Below are positions 1 through 11,496 of a DNA stretch of 64,000 nt, one piece after another. Position numbers and translations under genes: made by a program. Source of the DNA: Symbiodinium natans (Eukaryota > Sar > Dinophyceae > Suessiales > Symbiodiniaceae); assembly GCA_905221605.1 (NCBI GenBank), contig CAJNDS010001446.1:1173815-1237814 (forward strand), written 5' to 3'. Position 1 is the stretch's first letter. The number at the start of each line of letters is the position of its first letter. A model generated the notes under the pieces. The model ran no database searches and was not told the origin of the DNA. It saw only the letters and a list, made by a program, of their open reading frames with translations.

Positions 1-223
1 TCTCCGCGCGCGCGCGCACAACCCCGGTTGTTCTGGGATATTCTGGGATGTTAGGACATGCGTGCATGGCAAGTCTCCCATCTAAGCTGTAAACCCGAAA
101 TCTTCAACCCAGATGAAGTAGGGTTTATATACACTCACCAATATTAAAAGGGAACCTTATACACACTCACCTTAACAGTCACCCTAAACCCTAAACCCTA
201 AACCCTACACCCTAAACCCTGTT

Positions 224-3200
224 TCAGATGAGGCGCGCTCCGCCAGGATCGATCTTGGTGCACTCACCCTGCTGGTCCCAGAACTTCTTGGTGCTGCACC
301 TGGGTTTAGGGTTTAGGGGGGCCGGGGGGCGCGGGGGGGGGGGGGGGTTCAGGGTTTAGGATTTAGGAGTTAGGGTTTATGGCTGTTTTGGGCCCTTTGG
401 GGCTTGCGGCCTGGAAGATGTCGGGCTTATGGGTTCAGAGGCAGCTGTTGGTCTTTTCAGGCTTTGGGGATTGCTCTCTGCAGTAGGGCCCCTCTGGGCT
501 TTGGAGGTCCTGCTCGACCCAAGACAGAGACTGCCGTCATGTGGAATCTGCGGTTTAGGGTTTATGGTTTATGGTTTAGGGTTTAGGGTTTGGGGTTTGG
601 GGTTTGGGGTTTGGGGTTTAGGGTTTAGGGTTTAGGGTTTAGGCCGCCGAGAATGACACATGTCTGCAACAAGCGCTTTGCAACTTGACGTTTGCAGGGG
701 CGAGGGGCTCGAGTTCGGGGGCAGCGGAAGGAGGGCGTGGCTTGGATACGCTTGTTCCAAGCATGAAATGCACATTGTCGACATTAGCATTTAGGCAGAA
801 ATCAGCGGTGGCCCATGGCCAGCCATACGGTACGCTGCTCAAACCAAAACGTATCCCCAAGTCTTGAATCTCGCCCCTTAAATCCCGAACCTTCCAGCCA
901 AAATGCTTATATTAAGATGCTGAAGTTTCTTGCGGCAGCCGAGCCGAGGCTTTCCCGTAACAAAGCTGATGACGGGCCCTTGATTTTTTGAAAAATTAGC
1001 TTCATGGTGCTCGGGTTTAGGGTAGTTTAGGGTTTAGGGTTTAGGGTTTCGGGTTTAGGGTTTAGGGTTTAGGGCTTTGGGTTTTTTGAATTGAATCCTG
1101 AGGCCCGCCCCCCTGCTTCCATGTTCGAGCCCAAGGGGCTTTCCCGGCAGGCTATACCAAGAGGCCTTGGTTCCAGTGGGATACCCTAAACCCTAAACCC
1201 TAAAGAGTTTAGGGTTTCGGGTTTTGGGCTTAGTGTTTAGGGTTTTGGGTTTATATAGGGTTTAGGGTTTAGGGTTTGGGGTTTGGGGGTTGAGGTTTAG
1301 GGTCTAGGGCTTAGGGCTCAGGGCATTGCAGCTCACTTCCTCGGCCAGGCGGGGCTTCGCAGTGAATCATGGGGGGTATTCAGTGAGTATTCTTGCCGCT
1401 CCTCCCAAACACCACCTCCATGACTAGAGTTTGGGGGCTGGGACTAGGGCAGTCTTCCTGACGCATCGCAAGTCACAACCCCAAGCTAGGCAGCCGGCAT
1501 TCGGGTACAGGTTCTTGCCCACCCACTGACCGTGCGGGAAGTTGTTGTCCTGCTTCGGATCCCACGTTTCCTGCGCAGGCTTTCACACACTAATAAACCT
1601 TGGGATGTTCCCCCTTATACTAACTGTCCCTAATAGGGATTATTGTAACCCTATGATAATCCCAATTAAGCACCGTTAGTATGAGGGGTAACATCCCAAA
1701 ATCAACCACTAAACCAGAGTCTTAAGAAGATTGTTCTGTGGAAAAAGGACGTGTCCAAGGCTTAGGGTTCACTTCGAATCTAGTGGTTACTATACCTGAA
1801 ACCCTAAACCCTAAACCCTAAGCCCTAAGCCCTAAACCCTAAACCCTAAATCCTAAACCCTAAACCCTAAACCCTGAACCCGAAACCCCAAACCCTAAAC
1901 CCTAAACCCTAACCCTAAACCCTAAACCCGAACCCTAAACCCCAAAACCCTACCCCGTGGATTACGAGCATCGGTGCTACCACAGTCACTTACAGCCGGG
2001 CTGCGCATCCCACCACCGGGCCATAGTGCTGGAGATTCTCGCCTCAGCACAGGGGCTTAGGATTTAGGGCTTCGGGTTTAGGGTTTAGGGTTTAGGGTTT
2101 AGGGTTTAGGGTTTAGGGTTTAGGGTTTAGGGTTTAGGGTTTAAGGCTTAGGGTTCAGGGTTTAGGGTTCGGGGTTTGGGATTCAGGTTTCAGGAGTTCG
2201 GGCGTAGGGATTTGGAGCCCTATAAAAAGTACTATGGCCATATAAAGATGATATAGGATGCAAGGGCAACAAAATAGAACTTTTGTTCAAACCTACCCCT
2301 GATAACCCTAAACCCTAAACCCTAAACCCTGAACCCTAAACCCGAAACCCCGAACCCTAAACCCTAAACCCTACACCGCGCCCCCTCAACGCCCTAAAAC
2401 ACCTGAACCTCCAGAAGTCGCGAAGATGGGACCCGGGCAGTCAAAAGGGCCGGTGCACTTGCCCAGGTCATAGACGTTGACGACCTGGGTCTAGGGTTTA
2501 GGGTTTAGGGTTTAGGGTCTAGGGTCTAGGGTCTAGGGTTTAGGGTTTAGGGTTTAGGGTCTAGGGTTTAGGGTTTAGGGTTTAGGGTTTAAGTTTTAGG
2601 GTTTAGGGTTTAGGGTCTAGGTCATAGACGTTGACCTCGCAGCAGGAGATGAGGCCACTGGAGAGTGTACCCAGAACCAGCCCTAATTCCTGAACCCTAA
2701 TTGAGTGCTTCTACACCCCTAAACCCCTCAACCCCCAAACCCCTAAACCCTAAACCCCTAAACCCCTAAACCCTAAACCCCTAAACCCCTAAACCCTAAA
2801 CCCTAAAGCCGGTTTGGGGGACTTCGCCACATCCATGTGGCTGTTCCACCCTCCTCTGCCCAAACTCCTCCCCAGCAAAGCTGACATAGACATAAACATA
2901 CTAGAGGGGCCTTAATAAGCCTATTTTTAGGGGCCTTAAAAATTACGGCTTAGGGTTTAGGGTTAGGGGTCTGAATAATTAGAATAGGGCTTTGCTGGGC
3001 TCTTATAGTATATTTATCAAGGGACCATAAGGGAATACTATTCGTAATTCTTCCGAACCCTGTGTGAACGAAGCACACCGCCCCCCGCCCCCCCCCCCCC
3101 CTAAACCCTAAACCCAAGCAACCCAAGCAACCCTAAACCCTAAACCCTAAGCCCTGAACCCCAAACCCAAAACCCAAAACCCTAAACCCTAAACCCTAAA

Positions 3201-3313
3201 ACCCTAACCCTAAACCCTAAACCCTAAACCCCCCCCCCCCCCGCCGCAACTCCACAGCTCTCTCCAAAACTAAGAACAACAACAGCGATCAGGGCCCCGG
3301 CCCCGAAGTTCAT
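224..3313 (-). CDS. Secreted-type Cys/Trp-rich protein, multi-exon, heptamer introns
   Basis: I do not recognise the family. The first exon (3313-3245) starts two bases after an acceptor formed by AAACCCAG and encodes a signal-peptide-like start: MNFGAGALIAVVVLSFG, then ESCGVA. Phase-consistent exons follow: 2880-2810 (LCWGGVWAEEGG...), 2657-2636 (GLISCCE) and 2484-2409 (VVNVYDLGKCTGPFDCPGP...). Exon 2042-1994 (ENLQHYGPVVGCAAR) fits next. Islands at 1570-1495 (ETWDPKQDNNF, HGQWVGKNLYPNAG), about 1175-1105 (GTKASWYSLPG) and 299-224 (CSTKKFWDQQGECTKID, then a TGA) have the same style, but their joins are not resolved. Donors are GC (after exons 1 and 2) or GT. The Cys and Trp content suggests a disulphide-rich extracellular domain. 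Introns consist mostly of heptamer arrays plus two foldback elements (1600-1699, 2966-3060). Start choice rests on the signal-like sequence and adjacent acceptor. Confidence 0.6.
1600..1699. mobile_element. Foldback element, family B
   Basis: About 100 bp, nearly a perfect palindrome. The left arm TTGGGATGTTCCCCCTTATA continues CTAACTGTCC; the reverse complement of the right arm reads TTGGGATGTTACCCCTCATA continuing CTAACGGTGC. It codes for nothing. It sits in an intron region of the secreted-protein gene. Confidence 0.85.
2465..2635. repeat. Heptamer array flanked by a 17-bp direct duplication
   Basis: AGGTCATAGACGTTGAC occurs at 2465-2481 and again at 2619-2635. Between them lies a TTTAGGG/TCTAGGG array. 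Both copies sit at exon edges of the secreted-protein gene, at the acceptor side of exon 2484-2409 and the donor side of exon 2657-2636. The array is therefore the intron, and the duplication looks like a target-site duplication made when it was inserted. Confidence 0.85.
2966..3060. mobile_element. Element family C
   Basis: Starts GGGGTCTGAATAATTAGAAT and ends AATACTATTCGTAATTCTTC. The ends are imperfect inverted repeats (GGGGTC.GAA..ATTA.GAAT). It carries GGGACCATAAGGGAATA, shared with copies at 34034 and 40870. Confidence 0.75.
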
Positions 3314-3319
3314 ACCTGG

Positions 3320-4330
3320 GTTTAGGGCTTGGGGCCGAGGGTCAAGGGAAAAAGAAGAATTGTCCAGGGCTGGTGTCCGGAGGTTTTGGGGGGTTTTGCC
3401 GGGTTTTGCCTTTTAACTGCTTCATCGTTTTGGGTGGCTTTGGGAGGTTTGGAATTGCCCAGGGTCTTGTTTGGTGCCTGAAAGCCATGCTTCTGTCTGA
3501 CTTGTTTTGCACTGAACGTGAAGGATTATTGTACGAGCTGCTGGCAATGAAGCGTGCACAATTTCAATTCATCCTGGCCTCGAGGGTTTAGGGTTTAGGG
3601 TTGTGGGCTCTAAGCCCTGCGGTTCGGGATGGGGGGACTTCCCAAGGCCAATGTGCTGTCGATGTGATGCGATTCTCTGTGTTTCAGGGCTCAGGGTTCG
3701 GGGCTTAGGGTTTATAACAGGATCCACAAAATGGACCGCAAGTCAAAGAAATTCCCAAGTGATTTTCTACTTTCACGACTTCTCAATTGGTGGAGCAATG
3801 TGGGGCACCGTCTTTGGGGGTTCCTAGCAGAAGGGTTGTGGTATGTGGGGATTGAGGGCTTTGTGTTCGAAAGTTTCTGCGTGTGTCAAGAGCTCCGGGC
3901 TGGAGGATGGTTTACCAAAGGCCCGTGCTCAAGGACCGTCAGGCAAGTTGCAGTACATGACCCACTCCACTTACGACGCAGGCTGGGTTTGGGGTTCCAG
4001 GTGATGGCTTTGGGTGATCCTTGATCCAAGCGGCCCTTGTCAAAGAGATCCTGCGTCGCACGGCTGAAGACCAGGAAACGCTCAATGCCTCGGCTTGGGC
4101 ACGGCCCTGGGGTTTCTCTGGGGCTGAAAGTGAAGGCTTTGAGGTCAATTACAACTACGGACCCCTCAAAGCCGAAACGCATCTTCCACTCAGCAGCAAC
4201 TCTCAACCCGAAACCCAACATCGATGCACTAAGTGCGTGGGCCTCGGGGAATAAGATTCTGCCTTCAGGCTCCCAAAACTGAAAGATACTGAATCCCCAA
4301 ACCCTAAACCCTAAACCCTAAACCCTAAAC
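3320..4330. other. Gap without a supported gene
   Basis: Mixed unique sequence and short heptamer runs upstream of the secreted-protein start. Short ORFs exist on both strands (for example 4021-4254 plus and 3886-4221 minus) but overlap each other and show no motif. May hold the promoter or leader of the secreted-protein gene. Confidence 0.5.
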
Positions 4331-5104
4331 CCCCAGTACTCCTGCCGAGGGACGGCTCTTCGGAGTAGACGCAAACGTCCCCGCCCTGAAGACGCCAGGG
4401 TTTAGGGTTTAGGGTTTAGGGTTCAGGGTTTGGGGTTTAGGGTTTATGGTTTAGGGTTTAGGTTTGAAGAGCTTTTGCCTCAGGCAGGGTTTAGGCCTCA
4501 GGGTGTTAGGGTGCAGAGCCTCCCTAAACCCTAAACCCTAAACCCTAAACCCTACACCCTGAATTTTAGGGTTTAGGGTTTCGGGTTTAGGGATGTCAGG
4601 ATTTCAGGTCCCAGCAGACTTCCGAGAGTTCCACCACTCCCGACGGCCCTGAGACCCTGAAACCCTGAAGCCCTACGGGGTTTAGGGTTGAGGGTTTAGG
4701 GTTTAGGGTTTAAACCCTAAACCCTAAGCCCTAAACCCTAAACCCTAAACCCTAAGCCCGAAGCCCTAAGCCCTAAACCCTAACCCCCCTACACTCAGCC
4801 AACACAACACGAAGCCACACAATCCGCCCCTGCCTGAGCCAGTGGTGCCACACAATCTCCTGGGGCTGGAAAAGGGGGGGTTTACGAGAACAAGGGACCC
4901 GGGTTTAGGGTTTAGGGTTTAGGGTTTAGGGTTTAGGGGTTAGGGGTTAGGGGTTAGGGGTTAGGGGTTAGGGGTTAGGGTTTAGGGGTTAGGGTTTAGG
5001 GGTTAGGGTTTAGGGTTTAGGGTTTAGGGTTTAGGATTTAGGGTTTAGGGTTTAGGGTTTAGGGTTTAGGGTTTAGGGTTTAGGGTTTAGGGTTTAGGGT
5101 TAAC

Positions 5105-5186
5105 ATAGCCCCCCCAAAAGTAGGATTCCCTGTTTTCTAGGGACCCCTATCAGGTACCCCGATTTTCGGAAACCCCAAATCTGGAA
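5105..5186. mobile_element. Partial family A element
   Basis: Right half only: CCCCCCCAAAAGTAGGATTC, AGGTACCCCGATTTTCGG then AAACCCC. It directly follows a long TTTAGGG array. Another partial copy with the same layout lies at 5946-6006 (CCCCCAAATAGTAGGATTCC to TTTCGGAAAACCCCC), and a degenerate one at 47131-47196. Confidence 0.7.
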
Positions 5187-5620
5187 GCCTACTAGAAGTA
5201 GCTCTTCGCAGGGGAACTCGGGGAATTCGGTACCTTGTACTTCTACTCTTCTTCCCCCCAAAAAACCCCAAAACTAAACCCTAAACCCTAAACCCTAAAC
5301 CCTAAACCCTCACATAACTTAACAACCCCTTGAGGAATTCTCCATAGAGGGTACCCCATTTTCTCTCTCCCCTCTTAAGAACCAGGAATCCTACGAGTAG
5401 ATGCACAATGACAGGCAGCCACTTTTTCGGGGCTCCTCTTTTGAGGCTCGATCGGGTTGGGGGTGTCGGGTTCAAGGGTTGAAGAATCAGGAAGTCCAGG
5501 GTTGCGTGCATAACCGCGGCTGAGGGGCGTTGTGCAGATACCTGGGGCGCAGCTGCTTCACACGAGAAGGCGTGCACATGTCTGTCCACCTCGCCCCCTG
5601 GAGCAGTGCTGTCAAGACGC

Positions 5621-6132
5621 CAGAGTGCCCCTGGAATGTTCGCCATGTTCTGGTTTTCTGGCGAGTAGTCCTGGTCCAGCTGGGCATGCGATAAGAAGTC
5701 GCTGCTTGACAGCCATCATGAGTCGAAACATGGCACCGACTTCACGTGCGGACGCTGCAACCGCAATGGTTTCCGGGGACAGGGCCTCATCATTCTGCAC
5801 CCGGTACATGTAGTAATGCAGCACTTCGGCATCGCTCACCTCGGCCGTCACTGGATTGCGGGCTCACCAAAAGCGCATGTCCAGACATGCCACAACAGGC
5901 CCTGCCTACCCCAGAACTCCCAAAAAGCACACCATCTGGGAGAGAGACCCCCAAATAGTAGGATTCCCTTACAATATGGACCACCCCTAATTTCGGAAAA
6001 CCCCCATGTGAGCCACCCTAAACCCTAAACCCTAAACCCTAAACCGCCATCATCGACCAGGTGGCTATCGCGTACTCCTCAGCTGCCCAGCATTGGAAAG
6101 GCCAAGGCGCCACACTTCCCCCCGGAGCAACC
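5621..6132 (-). CDS. HYYMYRVQ-motif protein, three joined exons (partial)
   Basis: Three exons join without breaking phase: 6132-6045 (VAPGGSVAPWPFQCWAAEEY, then AIATWSMMA), 5839-5786 (VSDAEVLHYYMYRVQNDE) and 5670-5621 (DYSPENQNMANIPGAL plus two bases). The first intron uses a GT donor that is the first base pair of a heptamer array (GCG|GTTTAGGG). The second starts GAG|GCCCTG and the third CTG|GCGTCT, both GC donors. From memory, the YYMYR..ND(E)DY.PEN.N pattern resembles a hypothetical protein family common in Symbiodiniaceae proteomes, but I cannot verify this here. Both ends are missing. No function is assigned. The downstream island at about 4395-4335 (GDVCVYSEEPSLG on the minus strand) could be a later exon. 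Confidence 0.55.
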
Positions 6133-6159
6133 CTGCACTCTACACCCAATTTGGTTTAG

Positions 6160-7310
6160 GGTTTAGGGTTTAGGGTGTAGGGTTTAGGGTTTAGGGCAGG
6201 GTTTACGGTTTAGGGTTTAGGGCAGGGTTTAGGGTTTAGGGTTTGGGAGGAACAGAAAAGTTTAGTGTTGAGGGGGCTTACGGTTGAGGATTGTGGGACC
6301 CGGAAGGCTCCGAGGGCTTGCGAGTGACTCGTCGGATCTTGCAAGCAAGGCTCTCCAGGCCCACTCCTGCAAGTCACCCGCTACGAATTGAGGGGCTCAA
6401 AGAAGCAGGTTTAGGGTTTAGGGTTGAGGGTTTTGTGTTTAGGGTTTAGGGGTAGTTTCTAAGTTCACCGAGGCCTCGGGCCCTAGGTTTATGGGGGGGG
6501 GGGGGGCATAAAGCAGGTACCACATCTCTACAGCCCGGCTTGTTTTCGCTGTCCGGGACGCCCCCCCCCCCCCCCCCTCAACCCCCCACTCCCACAACCT
6601 AAACCCTAAACCCTAAACCCGAAACTTATTTGAGGGTGGTCTGTACATCAGGCCTGGGTTACAGCAAACCCAGGCCGAGGCGGGTCGCGTTGCGTTAACA
6701 TTGAGTCTTTTAGAGTCCTCCTATACTTTGCGGCACATTCTTTTGAAAATACAATTTCAAAAAAACTCTACAAAGGACTAGCGAACTACCCACATAGGCT
6801 TTGAAGATTTTCGAGCTTTGGGGAGACTTAGGGCTTCGGAGTCTTGCTGCTGAAGTCCGGGGCTGGGGCCTTCGAGCTGCCACCCTCACATCCTTAAATC
6901 CTTAAAACAAAATGCAACACGTTAGGACCCTACTGAGCCACTACTGAACCCTCATCAGTGCTAAAGAATCTAAAGGGTCCTACTGAAGCTGAACAAGAAA
7001 CCTCGAAAAAACCTCGTAAACCCGAAGCCCTAAACAAGGGTAAGCCGCGACCATCGCAGCAACTCTTTCAAGAGAGAGTTTCTCCCCTAAGGGCTTTGGC
7101 CTGAGGGTTTCGGGATTAGGGTCTAGGGTTTAAGGGTTAGGGTTTAGGGGTTGGGGTTTAGCTGGTTCGGGTTGATACGAACACTTGAACAAACTCCTTA
7201 AAGTATCCTTTCGGCTAGACCCTGAGCCCTAAACCCTAACTAACCCCAAAACCCTAACCCTAAACCCTCAACCCTAAACCCTAAACCCTAAACCCTAAAA
7301 CCTAAAACCC
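6160..7310. other. Gap without a supported gene
   Basis: Heptamer arrays, G and C homopolymers (6496-6506, 6562-6577) and unique AT-mixed sequence at 6620-7060. No exon-like reading found. Confidence 0.5.
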
Positions 7311-7321
7311 TACGGACTTAC

Positions 7322-7386
7322 GGGCCGTTCTTGCGCCAAGCCACCACGGCGTCGGGATAACGCCTGGAGGCCAGTGCGGGCATGCC
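7322..7386 (-). CDS. Exon-like island, unrecognised
   Basis: The minus strand reads GMPALASRRYPDAVVAWRKN between an acceptor TTCAG|G and a strong canonical donor CCC|GTAAGT. The island lies between a CCCTAAA array on its plus-strand left and a TTTAGGG array on its right, the usual exon arrangement in this window. No domain is recognised. The plus strand is also open in places but lacks matching splice sites. Confidence 0.45.
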
Positions 7387-7599
7387 CTGAACCCTAGGTT
7401 TAGGGTTTAGGGTTTAGGGTTTAGGGTTTAGGGCTTAGGGCTTAGGGTTTCGGGTTTAGGGTTTAGGGTCTAGGGGGGGGAATTCTGCCAGGGTTTAGGG
7501 TTTAGAGCTGTGTGGCGGTCAGGGTTCAGGGTTTAGGGTCAGTACGCTTAGTCGCTTGCGTCAGAAAACATTAGCAACAAGGCCGAAAAACCGCAATAC

Positions 7600-7738
7600 A
7601 GGGGTTCGAATAACTACTCATAGTATTCCCTAGGGTCCCTTTATAATTATACTAGAATAAACCCTAAACCCTAAACCCTAAACCCTAAACACTAAACCCT
7701 AAACCCTCCCCAAACCCTATTCCAATTATTCAGGCCCC
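7600..7738. mobile_element. Element family C split by a CCCTAAA array
   Basis: Left part GGGGTTCGAATAACTACTCA then TAGTATTCCCTAGGGTCCCT; right part CCCTATTCCAATTATTCAGG then CCCC. Between them lies about 50 bp of CCCTAAA repeats (7659-7709) absent from the copy at 34034. Confidence 0.7.
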
Positions 7739-7751
7739 TTTGGCAGACGGC

Positions 7752-7828
7752 CTGCAAACATCAGCCCCGCCACCGTGGCCGCCAGCAGGCCCACCTCCAA
7801 GCCGAGGCCGTGCAGATCGCGCGTGCAG
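7752..7828 (-). CDS. Exon-like island with a membrane segment
   Basis: The minus strand encodes CTRDLHGLGLEVGLLAATVA followed by GLMFAG, a hydrophobic stretch with small residues typical of one transmembrane helix. It is bounded by AAG|C and a GC donor (GCAG|GCCGTC). It may belong to the same gene as the island at 7322-7386, which lies downstream on the minus strand, but the phases cannot be checked because other exons may intervene. Confidence 0.4.
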
Positions 7829-9348
7829 CTTCAGGGTTCAAGCAGCCCTAAGCCCTAAGCCCTAAACCCTAAACTCTAAACCGTAAACCCCAAACCCTAA
7901 ACCCTAAACCCTAAACCCTAAACCCTGAACCCTAAACCCTAAACCCTAAACCCTAAACCGCAACTTAAGAGGTTCAAAAGGCTTCGAAGAGGCTCAAGGG
8001 GTTTGGCATTCTGGGCTCAGGAGCTTGCACAGAGACCGCTTTGAGTACTTTCCATGAAGCCCTACTTTGGAGAAGACCTTGGTACGTACTTTCTAGGTGT
8101 AAGCAGCTATAACTGGGAACCTAGAACCAAAAAGTGTATTAACGCATAGTGCTCCAGAACCCTAAACCCTAAACCCTAAACCCTAAACCCTAAACCCTAA
8201 ACCCTAAACCCTAAACCCTAAACCCTAAACCCTAAAGTATAGTACTCCAACACCCAGCGAGGGCGGATCAGACTTGAAAGGAGCTGATGCTGGACTTCTC
8301 AGGCTTGGAGCTCTATGTACTATAGGGTTTAGGGTTTAGGGTTTAGGGTTTGGGGTTTGGGGTTTGGGGTTTAGGGTTTAGGGTTTAGGGTTTGGGGTTT
8401 GGGGTCTAGGGTTTGGTGGGGGGGGGGGGGGGGGCGGGGGCTTTATCGGAGGTTCCTGAATACTTAGAACACCAGTTATAACTAGACGTGAACCTCCAAG
8501 TATCAACCCCAACCGCATGCCCAAGACCCCAGCAAAAACTACCCGTTTTAGGGTTGAGGGTTGAGGGTTTAGGGTTTAGGGTTTAGGGTTTAGGGTTTAG
8601 GGTTTCCAGCAGAAACCCACAGAGCCGAGACGGCCAAGCCACGACGCCGACCACAACCACAGCACGACCTGGGCATGGTGCGGAGTTCGCGGGCTCGAGA
8701 TGTACGAGTAGGGTTTAGGGTTTAAGGTTTAGGGTGTGGGGTTTAGGGTTTAGGGTTTACGGTTTAGGGTTTAGGGTTTAGGGTTTAGGGTTTAGGGTTT
8801 AGGGTTTAGGGTTTAGGGTTTAGGGCTTACGGTTCGAGATGTAGGGTTTTGATGGTTGCAGGTGTAAGATCGCTGCACGCAAGGGAGCAAGGCAGTCCCG
8901 TGCAGGAATAAGCGCGAGATGGGTGCAGGGCCCGTACTTCCTTCTCGCATTGTCGAGCCAGGCAAGCAGATGTGGCTACTTAAAGTTGCCTCTAATAGAA
9001 CATGTTGCAGCACGGACGAGAAGTCTACCTTCAATCCCACAAAGTAGGGTTTAGGGTCTAGGGTTTAGGGCTTAGGGTTTAAGGTTACGGTTTAGGGTTT
9101 AGGGTCACACATACCTCTGCTCGGATTCCCCGCCAGCCAGACCACAACACTTCTTAGGGCTCAAGCTTCGGGAAAAACACGCCCTATGCCCTAAGCCCGA
9201 AACCCTGAACCAAAAGCCCCAAACCCTAAACCCTGAACCCGAAAACCCTAAACCCCCCAGGCCCTAAACCCCAAACCCGAAGCCCTAAACCCTGAACCCT
9301 AAGCCGTAAGCCCTAAACCCGAAACCCTAAGCCCTGAACCCTAAAATC

Positions 9349-9428
9349 TCAGATTTCCCGAAACTCGGCCAGGGGGCCGCCAGAAGGTGGTGGCTGGGCC
9401 GCCTGCGGCAAATTGGGGAGCTTGCGAT
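9349..9428 (-). CDS. Probable last exon, unrecognised
   Basis: The minus strand reads RKLPNLPQAAQPPPSGGPLA then EFREI and a TGA stop. The acceptor is CCTAAG|A, built from a degenerate CCCTAAA unit. The residues are low in complexity (Pro, Gln, Ala), as in a disordered C-terminal tail. No domain is recognised. Confidence 0.35.
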
Positions 9429-11218
9429 CTTAGGGGGTGCCCTTTTTGGGGGTTTAGGGTTTGGGGGTTTAGGGTTTGGTGTTTAGGGTTTAGGGTTTGG
9501 GGTTTGGGGTTTGGGGTTTAGGGTTTAGGGTTTAGGGTTTAGGGTTCAGGGTTTAGGGTTTAGGGTTTAGGGTTTAGGGTTTAGGGTTTAGGGTTTAGGG
9601 TTTAGGGTTTAGGGTTTATGAGGGGGTTCTATTTTATTGGGGTATAGAAGGGGTGGGAAGTACCCAAATTCTCGCCAAGGCCAAAGTGCAAGGGTTTAGT
9701 GTTTAGGTTGAGGTTTAGGATTTTAAGATTTAGGGTTTCAGGGTTTCAGGGTTTCAGGGTTTTGGGGTTTCAGGGTTTTGGGATTTCAGGGTGTCAGGGT
9801 TGTAGGGTTTCAGGGTTATAGGGTTTAGGGGTTTCAGGGGTTTCCATGGTTGCAGGGTTCTAGAGTTTCAAGGTTAGGGTTTAAGGGATTTAGGGTTTTA
9901 AGGTTCTAGGGTTCTAGGGTTTTAGGGCTCTGCGGTTCTCAGTACTCAGGATAACGTTGGCGAGTTCGAGGGTCTCCCTACTAGCTGTCCTTCAAGGAAA
10001 CCCCAAACCCTGAACCCTAAACCCTAAACCCCAAACCCTGAACCCTCAACCCTAAACCCTAAACCCTAAATCCCAAACCCTAAACCTCTACCCTCAAACC
10101 CTGATCCCTAAACCCTGCTGAAACCTCCGAACCCCTGAGTCGGGCCGGGAGTTTAGGGTTTAGGGTTTAGGGTTTCGGGTTTAGGGTTTAGGGTTTAGGG
10201 TTTAGGTTTAGGGAACCGGAAGCCCTGAACAACCTCCCCTCTCCCTTGCCCCCTTTCTCGGAAATCTCCGTCCTGGCCAGCCCCTGCCGGGCTCGCCGTG
10301 TCCAGGGACTGGCATGGGCTTCATGGGCACGGGGGTGTCAGGCTTGAGTGTTCCAGGACTATAGGGTTTAGGGTTTAGGGTTTAGGGTTTAGGGTTTAGG
10401 GTTTAGGGTTTAGGGTTTAGGGTTTAGGGTTTAGGGTTTAGGGTTTCAGAGTCTTGTAGGGTCTGCAAGGATGGCAGGGTAGTGTAAGGTCAGGGTGTAG
10501 GGCTTAGACTGTCAGAGTGTGGAGTTTAGGGTTTAGGGTTTAGGGTTTAGGGTTTAGGGTTTAGGGTTTAGGGTTTAGGGTTTAGGGTTTAGGGTTTAGG
10601 GTTTAGGGTTTAGGGCTCAGGGTTCAGGATTCAGGGTTTAGGGTTTGGGGTTGAGGGCTTTGCTCCAGCTTTCTATTCGGAGAGTTTCAGGGAGAATGTC
10701 TACCTGCAGTGGCTTTCGGGAATGGTGGCTCCAAGGCCGGACAAGACAGGTTGAGGATTTAGCGTTTAGGGTTAGGGTTTACGGTTTGGGCTTCGGGCTC
10801 AAAACCCATGGCGCTTAGCGTCAGCTACACGAGACATCCATGCAATCCCCCCCTTGGCCCCTTGCGCCTCGTACTCCGCGCCCGTCATCGCCGGCATCCA
10901 GCTCCCGTTTGTAGGGAGCTCCGGGTGTGTGCGGGGTCGGGGAGGGGTGATCAGAGTCGTGATGTCTGGTACCTCCTAGGGGGCCAACTCATCCCGAATC
11001 TTGCCAGCGATGCGAGGCTAAGGCACTTGCGGCATGAATCCGGGTGTATACGGGTGCATCGGGGACTTCACGGGCCCAGGCATGTTCTTGGAATTTCGTG
11101 GGGGGGTGGGGGGGGCATTTGCCTGCCATCAGGCCAAAGCTGAGCCAGCAAGCACAGGTACACGAAAAACAAAACTTGAAAGAAGCCTGTATTTAGGGTC
11201 TCGGGTCTGGGGAGCGCC

Positions 11219-11290
11219 CTGGGATGTTCCCCGGTATACCATCAGTCCGACTATAAATCCCTATGAAGGACTGCTAGCATGGAACATCCC
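11219..11290. mobile_element. Foldback element, family B, short copy
   Basis: Begins GGGATGTTCCCCGGTATACC and ends GGAACATCCC, with CATCAGTCC and GGACTGCTAG as matching inner arms. Shorter loop than the copies at 1600 and 14782. Confidence 0.8.
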
Positions 11291-11496
11291 ACGTGAAACC
11301 TGAAACCTGAAACCTGAACCCTACGCTCTAAACCGCAAGCCCTAAACCCTAAACCCTAAACCCTAAACCCTAAACCCTAAACCCTAAACCCTAAACCCGA
11401 AACCTCCTGCAAAACTGCCGAGGACTTCCTGGGCGCCAGACTTCGCCATGGCCAGCAGCGGCCAGGTCAAGGAAACGAAGGACTCTGAACGCGCTC

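Noticed and set aside
1-640. A true chromosome end
   Set aside because: Arrays are short, alternate in orientation and recur throughout the window, with coding exons between them.
6045-6150. Plus-strand exon reading AIIDQVAIAYSSAAQHW
   Set aside because: The minus-strand reading of the same island joins in phase to two further exons and has better splice sites.
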